From JBJMHZ01 sp045807125 (GTDB taxonomy: Bacteria > Actinomycetota > Actinomycetes > JAWWOL01): a stretch of 64,000 nucleotides of DNA. The stretch covers positions 248,001-312,000 of the forward strand of contig JBJMHZ010000042.1 of NCBI GenBank assembly GCA_045807125.1, in the 5' to 3' direction. The stretch's first letter is position 1. Each line of letters begins with the position of its first letter. This document shows positions 57,337-64,000 of this stretch, piece by piece. Position numbers and translations under genes: made by a program. The notes beneath the pieces are model-generated. The model had not been told where the DNA came from. It saw only the letters and a program-made list of their open reading frames with translations, and made no database searches.

Positions 57337-57434
57337 CCTTGTCCCCCCAACCTCGTGCAGTCCGGCCAGCGGCGCGGCGCCTGGGTCCCCACCCGGGTGG
57401 CCGGCGAGGAGCCGTGCTCTCTATGACACCAGCC

Positions 57435-57623
57435 CTACGGGACCTTCGCACGTCTCTTGTCGAGAAATGGTCGGGCTCGCAGCGCGTACGCCTTGCTGAC
57501 GGTGCTCCGCACCTGCTCGACGCGGACGCCGTGCTGGGCGAGCAGGCCGCGGAACGGTTGCAGGCGGTCGCTGATCGACGGCGCGAACCGGCGCCTCCCT
57601 GGATCACCACGTCGGTCGGTCAC
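57435..57623 (-). CDS. small hypothetical ORF in a gene-poor gap
   Basis: A 62-codon frame starts at GTG 57623 with GGAG touching the start codon. The peptide is basic, with RLQPFRGLLAQHGVRVEQV. I do not recognise it; it could be a fragment of an older gene. The rest of 57337-57648 shows no feature I can support. Confidence 0.22.
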   Translation of the reverse strand: MTDRRGDPGRRRFAPSISDRLQPFRGLLAQHGVRVEQVRSTVSKAYALRARPFLDKRRAKVP

Positions 57624-57648
57624 CTCCGCGGGCGAGAGCGGGTCACCG

Positions 57649-58242
57649 CTACTGACCGACCCGTCCGTCGATGCGCTCGCGCAGCAGGTCGGCGTGCCCG
57701 TTGTGCCTGGCGTACTCCTCGATCAGGTGGACGAGCACCTCGCGAAGGACGTCGCCGTCCGGGCCGACCAGCTCGAGATCCGGTGCCTCGGCGACGAACC
57801 GCTCGGCGAACGCGACCTCGTCGCGCCAGGCTCGCCACGCCTCGGCGACCACCTCCGGGTCGGCGACGGCCCCCTCGAAGTCGGCGTTGCCCGCGTGCAA
57901 CGGCGGGACGTCCTGACCGGCGAGCCGGCGGCGGAACCACTCGTGCTCGCTTCCTGCCAGGTGGCGGAGCAGCCCGAGAAGCGACATGTCCGACGGTGGC
58001 ACCGAGCGGCTGGCCAGGCCGGCCGGGTCGAGGCCCGAGCACTTCAGCTCGAGCGTCAGGCGCTGGTCGCGCAGGTAGCCGAGAAGGGTGGCCCGCTCGC
58101 CGACGAACCGACCCTCGCCGTTGGCCCGCGGGTCGTCGTCTGGGTGCACGAACATGTCCCACCAGCCGAAGCGCCGGGCCGGGCCGTCCGCGTCGGGCGC
58201 ACCGGTCTGCTGCTCAGGACCAGGGTCGGCGCTGCTGGGCAT
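57649..58242 (-). CDS. DinB/DUF664 family protein
   Basis: The 197-residue protein is a four-helix DinB-like protein. Metal-ligand histidines lie in LRHLAGSEHEWFRRRLAG near residue 92 and HLIEEYARHNGHADLLRERIDG near 172, the typical DUF664 pattern. Relatives include mycothiol- or bacillithiol-dependent enzymes, so a thiol S-transferase role is possible but unproven. ATG 58242 gives MPSSADPG; the frame runs open to 58434 without a better start. Confidence 0.85.
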   Translation of the reverse strand: MPSSADPGPEQQTGAPDADGPARRFGWWDMFVHPDDDPRANGEGRFVGERATLLGYLRDQRLTLELKCSGLDPAGLASRSVPPSDMSLLGLLRHLAGSEHEWFRRRLAGQDVPPLHAGNADFEGAVADPEVVAEAWRAWRDEVAFAERFVAEAPDLELVGPDGDVLREVLVHLIEEYARHNGHADLLRERIDGRVGQ

Positions 58243-58452
58243 GGCACGATCGTGGTGCCGCGGCCGAGCCGCCCGCAACGGGTTATCGCCGCCCAGGCCG
58301 AAGAGGCATCCATGCCACCGCGCAGCTCGTCGCAACTTCGCCACAGCGAGCGGTAGAGGGTCGGAGTTCTCAGGACCGTCGAGACTCCCTGCGTCGCGAC
58401 CGCCCGGGAGAGCCACGGCATGCGCGGCGGTCATGCCCGCGACGGAGGCGAC

Positions 58453-58528
58453 TGGTGGAGCCTAGGGGATTTGAACCCCTAACCCCCGCCTTGCAAAGGC
58501 GGTGCTCTGCCAATTGAGCTAAGGCCCC
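58453..58528 (-). tRNA. tRNA-Ala (anticodon TGC)
   Basis: The minus strand from 58528 to 58453 is a 76-base tRNA with encoded CCA. The acceptor GGGGCCT pairs with AGGCTCC (one G-U), the anticodon arm CCGCCTTTGCAAGGCGG contains TGC, and the T-arm is AGGGGTTCAAATCCCCT. It is the alaT equivalent in the gyrase-side tRNA pair. Confidence 0.97.
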
Positions 58529-58559
58529 TCGGCTGCCGGACCGTGCGGCCGGCCGCTGA

Positions 58560-58688
58560 CTAGCGCAGGTCGACCGGGTCGGTGGCCTCGGTCCACAGAT
58601 CCTGCTCGGTGCGCCGGGTGGTCAGCTGCCGGCGCAGGACGAGACCACCGAGCGCGACGAGCGCGACGGTGAGGAGCTTCTTCGGCAC
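58560..58688 (-). CDS. DLW-39 family small protein
   Basis: A 42-residue frame between tRNA-Ala and tRNA-Ile starts at GTG 58688 behind GAGGGGG and ends at 58560. It begins MPKKLLTVALVALGGLVLRR, a short hydrophobic helix, and ends QDLWTEATDPVDLR, the DLW motif that names this actinobacterial family. The place between these two tRNAs is where the family is usually found. It is easily missed because of its size. Function unknown; probably membrane-associated. Confidence 0.88.
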   Translation of the reverse strand: MPKKLLTVALVALGGLVLRRQLTTRRTEQDLWTEATDPVDLR

Positions 58689-58718
58689 GAGACCCCCTCG
58701 GGCGGCGGTGGCGGCGGG

Positions 58719-58792
58719 TGGGCCCGGCTGGACTTGAACCAGCGACCTCTGCCTTATCAGGGCAGCGCTCTAACCGACTGAGCTACGAGCCC
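58719..58792 (-). tRNA. tRNA-Ile (anticodon GAT)
   Basis: The minus strand from 58792 to 58719 is a 74-base tRNA. The acceptor GGGCTCG pairs with CGGGCCC (one U-G), the D-arm is GCTCAGTCGGTTAGAGC, the anticodon arm GCCCTGATAAGGC contains GAT, and the T-arm is CTGGTTCAAGTCCAG. The discriminator is A; CCA is not fully encoded (CCC follows). It is the ileT equivalent next to gyrA. Confidence 0.97.
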
Positions 58793-58862
58793 GCACGTGC
58801 GCGGTGGGCGCCCGGTCAGGCTATCGCACCGGCGACGGGCGACCCAACCGGGTTGACCGGGC

Positions 58863-59407
58863 TCAGTCGCGCTCGGTCAGCGTGACGTCGATCCCGCCGG
58901 CCAGCGAGCTGCACAGGTTGTACATGAACGCACCGAGCGTCGCGAGGGCCGTGAACAGGATCGCGTTGACGCCGCCGATCACCGCCGCCCACCCGACGAC
59001 CCTCGATGCCGTGAGGTCGATCCGCCACTGGGAGTCCTTGGTGGAGAAGTCGGCCAGCAGCGAATTGATCTTGTCGAACAGTCCCATCCCGTTGAGCATC
59101 CCGTAGAGGATGGCGACCGCGACGATCCAGATGACGAGGATCGCCACCGAGAAGACGAAGCTGAACTTCAGCACCGACCACGGGTCGACCCGGCGCACCG
59201 TGAGCCGGGCCCGGCGCGGACCGCGCGGGCTCGCCCCGGCCGGTGCTGGCCGGTTGGGGGCGGTGGCCACCGCTGCGCGCCCCGCCGGGCCGTACGCGCC
59301 CTGCGGCGCGGGGGATGGCTCGGGCATCGGCCGCCCGGGACGGGTTCCCTGGACGCCGAGCGGGCCGGTGCTGCCGGCGGGCGGCCCGCCTCGTCCGGGA
59401 ACGTCGC

Positions 59408-59411
<4 letters not shown>
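58863..59411 (-). CDS. DUF3566 domain membrane protein
   Basis: The 182-residue protein has a Pro/Gly-rich N-terminus (about 1-65) and the DUF3566 domain: RLTVRRVDPWSVLKFSFVFSVAILVIWIVAVAILY, a first membrane helix, then MGLFDKINSLL and a second helix VIGGVNAILFTALATLGAFMYNLCSSLAGG. It is invariably next to gyrA in actinobacteria (Rv0007-like). Function unknown. ATG 59411 overlaps the gyrA stop (ATGA). Confidence 0.95.
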
Positions 59412-61915
<2,504 letters not shown>

Positions 61916-61996
61916 GGCGGTCCTTCGTCGTCGGGCGGGGCGCGGTGGGCTGGGGCAGGTCTCCGCAGGCGTATGGGTCGCGGGTCGTCAGGTGGC

Positions 61997-63913
61997 TCAG
62001 ATGTCGAGGAAACGGACGTCGCGGGCGTTGCGGGTGATGAACCCGCGGCGCGCCTCGACGTCCTCGCCCATCAGGATGCTGAACAGCTCGTCGGCGGTGG
62101 CCGCGTCGTCGAGGGTCACCCGCAGCAGGATCCGCTTCTCCGGGTCCATCGTGGTGTCCCACAGCTCCTGGTGGTTCATCTCGCCGAGGCCCTTGAAGCG
62201 CTGGATCGCATCGTCCTTCGGCAGCTTCTTGCCGGCCTCGACGCCGCGCGCGATGAGGCCGTCGCGCTCGCGGTCGGAGTACGCGTACTCCACGTCGTCC
62301 CGGCCCCACTTGATCTTGTACAGCGGTGGCTGCGCGAGGTAGACGTTGTCAGCCTCGATGAGCGGCTTCATGTACCGGAAGAGCAGCGTGAGCAGCAGCG
62401 TGCGGATGTGCTGCCCGTCGACGTCGGCGTCGGCCATCAGCACGATCTTGTGATAGCGCAGCTTGGTGAGGTCGAAGTCCTCGCGGATGCCGCAGCCGAG
62501 CGCCATGATGAGCGCCTGCACCTCGGTGTTCTTCAGCACCCGGTCGATGCGCGCCTTCTCGACGTTGAGGATCTTCCCGCGGATCGGCAGGATGGCCTGG
62601 AACCGCGGGTTGCGGCCCTGCTTGGCCGAGCCGCCGGCGGAGTCACCCTCGACGATGTAGACCTCGCACTCGCCCGGGTCGGTGGACTGGCAGTCGGCTA
62701 GCTTGCCGGGGAGCCCGGTGGAGCTCATCAAGCCCTTGCGCCGGGTGAGGTCGCGGGCCTGCCGCGCGGCGATGCGCGCCCGCGACGCCTGGACCGCCTT
62801 CTGCACGACATCGCGCCCCTCGCTGGGGTTGCGGTCGAGCCAGTCGCGCAGCCACTCGTTGCACGCCTTCTGCACGAAGGACTTCGCCTCCGTGTTGCCG
62901 AGCTTGGTCTTGGTCTGACCCTCGAACTGGGGATTGGCGATCTTCACCGAGATGATCGCGGCGAGGCCCTCGCGCGCGTCGTCGCCGGTGAGGTTGTCGT
63001 CCTTCTCCTTGAGGTGCCCCTTGTCGCGCGCCCACCGGTTGATGGTGTTGGTGAGCGCGGCGCGGAAGCCCTCCTCGTGCGTCCCGCCCTCGTGGGTGTT
63101 GATCGTGTTGGCGAACGTGTAGACCGATTCCGCATAGGTCGCGTTCCACTGCATCGCGACCTCGACCTCGATGCCCTCGCCCTTCTCCTCGAAGTGCACG
63201 ACGGAGGGGTGGATCGGCTCCTTGGTCAGGTTCAGGTGGCGGACGAAGTCGGCGAGGCCACCCTTGTAGTGGTAGGTGACCTCGGTGATCTCGTCCTCCC
63301 GCTCGTCGCGGAGCGCGATCGTGAGGCCCTTGTTGAGGAAGGCCATCTCCTGCAGGCGCCGGGAGAGCGTCTCGAAGGAGTAGTGGGTCGACTCGAAGAT
63401 GTCCTCGTCGGCCCAGAACGTCACGGTGGTGCCGGTCTCGCTGGTCGCCGCGCCCTTGCTCAGCGGGGCGGCCGGCTTGCCGACGAGGTAGGACTGGGTC
63501 CAGACGTGGCCGTCGCGGCGGATCTCGACGTCGAGCCGGGCGGACAGCGCGTTGACGACCGACACGCCGACGCCGTGCAGGCCGCCGGAGACCGCGTAGC
63601 TCTTCCCGTCGAACTTGCCGCCCGCGTGCAGCGTCGTGAGGACCACCTCGACGGCCGGGCGCCGCTCGACCGGGTGGCGGTCGACGGGGATGCCGCGGCC
63701 GTTGTCGCGCACCCGGACGCCGCCGTCGGCCAGCAGCGTGACGACGATCGTGTCGCAGTAGCCGGCCAGCGCCTCGTCGACGGCGTTGTCGACCACCTCG
63801 GAGACCAGGTGGTGCAGCCCGCGCTCGCCCGTCGACCCGATGTACATGCCGGGACGCTTGCGCACTGCCTCGAGGCCCTCGAGGACGGTGATCGATCTGG
63901 CGTCGTAGGACAC
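61997..63913 (-). CDS. gyrB: DNA gyrase subunit B
   Basis: The 638-residue protein has the GHKL ATPase (VVDNAVDEALAG, RDNGRGIPVD, GLHGVGVSVVNALS), the transducer, and the TOPRIM domain (VEGDSAGGSAKQGRNPRFQAILPIRGKILNVEKAR and MADADVDGQHIRTLLLT), ending with the DARRGFITRNA motif. GTG 63913 gives MSYDARSITVLEGLEAVRKRPGMYIG and has GAGGGA seven bases upstream; the longer frame to 63994 is unlikely. The 87 bases to the right edge hold only its leader and possibly the end of an upstream gene. Confidence 0.98.
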   Translation of the reverse strand: MSYDARSITVLEGLEAVRKRPGMYIGSTGERGLHHLVSEVVDNAVDEALAGYCDTIVVTLLADGGVRVRDNGRGIPVDRHPVERRPAVEVVLTTLHAGGKFDGKSYAVSGGLHGVGVSVVNALSARLDVEIRRDGHVWTQSYLVGKPAAPLSKGAATSETGTTVTFWADEDIFESTHYSFETLSRRLQEMAFLNKGLTIALRDEREDEITEVTYHYKGGLADFVRHLNLTKEPIHPSVVHFEEKGEGIEVEVAMQWNATYAESVYTFANTINTHEGGTHEEGFRAALTNTINRWARDKGHLKEKDDNLTGDDAREGLAAIISVKIANPQFEGQTKTKLGNTEAKSFVQKACNEWLRDWLDRNPSEGRDVVQKAVQASRARIAARQARDLTRRKGLMSSTGLPGKLADCQSTDPGECEVYIVEGDSAGGSAKQGRNPRFQAILPIRGKILNVEKARIDRVLKNTEVQALIMALGCGIREDFDLTKLRYHKIVLMADADVDGQHIRTLLLTLLFRYMKPLIEADNVYLAQPPLYKIKWGRDDVEYAYSDRERDGLIARGVEAGKKLPKDDAIQRFKGLGEMNHQELWDTTMDPEKRILLRVTLDDAATADELFSILMGEDVEARRGFITRNARDVRFLDI

Positions 63914-64000
63914 GGGGCAGTCCCTCACAGTGGCGATCAGGGCACGCGACGGGTCCGGCGGGTGGCCAGCTGCTGGCGGGCCTCGGCCCGTCATGGCGTG

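Noticed and set aside
63914..64000. oriC or DnaA boxes at the right edge
   Set aside because: No TTATCCACA-like boxes occur in the gyrB leader; oriC is expected further right, beyond the window.

Overview
The window is high-GC DNA from a Gram-positive actinobacterium (class Actinomycetes). The right half carries the gene neighbourhood typical of sequence next to the origin of replication in this class: gyrB-gyrA-DUF3566, tRNA-Ile, DLW-39, tRNA-Ala, then cyclophilin, rhomboid, a PH-domain protein, CrgA, DUF881, PabA/TrpG, and the pknB-pknA-pbpA-rodA-pstP-fhaB-fhaA cell-wall/Ser-Thr kinase operon, ending at tRNA-Leu. A bacterial proteasome activator (Bpa), DUF4446, DUF5926 and DUF3566 proteins also point to actinobacteria. 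The genus cannot be fixed from the sequence alone. oriC, dnaA and recF are not in the window; by the usual gene order they lie beyond the right edge, upstream of gyrB.

Region 1-9.9 kb is accessory and metabolic: a truncated cyclase/kynurenine-formamidase-like gene, an MDR oxidoreductase, a PH-like membrane protein, an aquaporin, a bestrophin-like (DUF4239) protein and a pore-like membrane protein. These are followed by two truncated genes (alkylsulfatase C-terminus and tyrosine-integrase C-terminus) abutting beside tRNA-Ser, which looks like the scar of a lost integrated element. Then come a trans-aconitate methyltransferase-like gene, a His-rich anchored protein, an SGNH hydrolase, a degenerate GGDEF protein and a quinone oxidoreductase.

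Region 9.9-31 kb holds Bpa, RmuC, a Cof-type HAD phosphatase with serS, an MFS exporter, DUF4446, larB-larC (nickel-pincer cofactor), a PAS protein with a GT87 membrane glycosyltransferase and an SDR, a heme-oxygenase-like diiron protein followed by arginine deiminase, a GT2 glycosyltransferase, a DUF5926 SEC-C protein, a PAS-GAF-PAS histidine kinase, a glycerophosphodiesterase, a Ca2+/H+ antiporter, and a CytX-type permease behind a clear TPP riboswitch.

Region 31-37 kb contains a rhodanese, a HAD hydrolase, a second MFS transporter, an Fpg/Nei glycosylase, a nucleotidyltransferase, DoxX, a class-V aminotransferase and tRNA-Leu. Region 37.2-46 kb is the tightly coupled fhaA-fhaB-pstP-rodA-pbpA-pknA-pknB operon controlling peptidoglycan growth and division; most neighbours overlap by 4-8 bases. 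An ECF sigma/anti-sigma pair follows, ending in a strong hairpin shared with the convergent pabA-fadD pair. From 49.9 kb to the right end is the conserved origin-side block, interrupted at 55.5-58.2 kb by an accessory set (nuclease-like, LRR-like, DinB).

Several genes have a TANNNT-like -10 element 6-7 bases before the start codon and no Shine-Dalgarno sequence, suggesting leaderless transcripts. I found no convincing undescribed multi-gene system. The most interesting leads are the integrase scar at tRNA-Ser, the diiron-oxidase/arginine-deiminase pair, the DUF5926 gene with no standard start codon, and the GyrA glycine at the quinolone-contact position.
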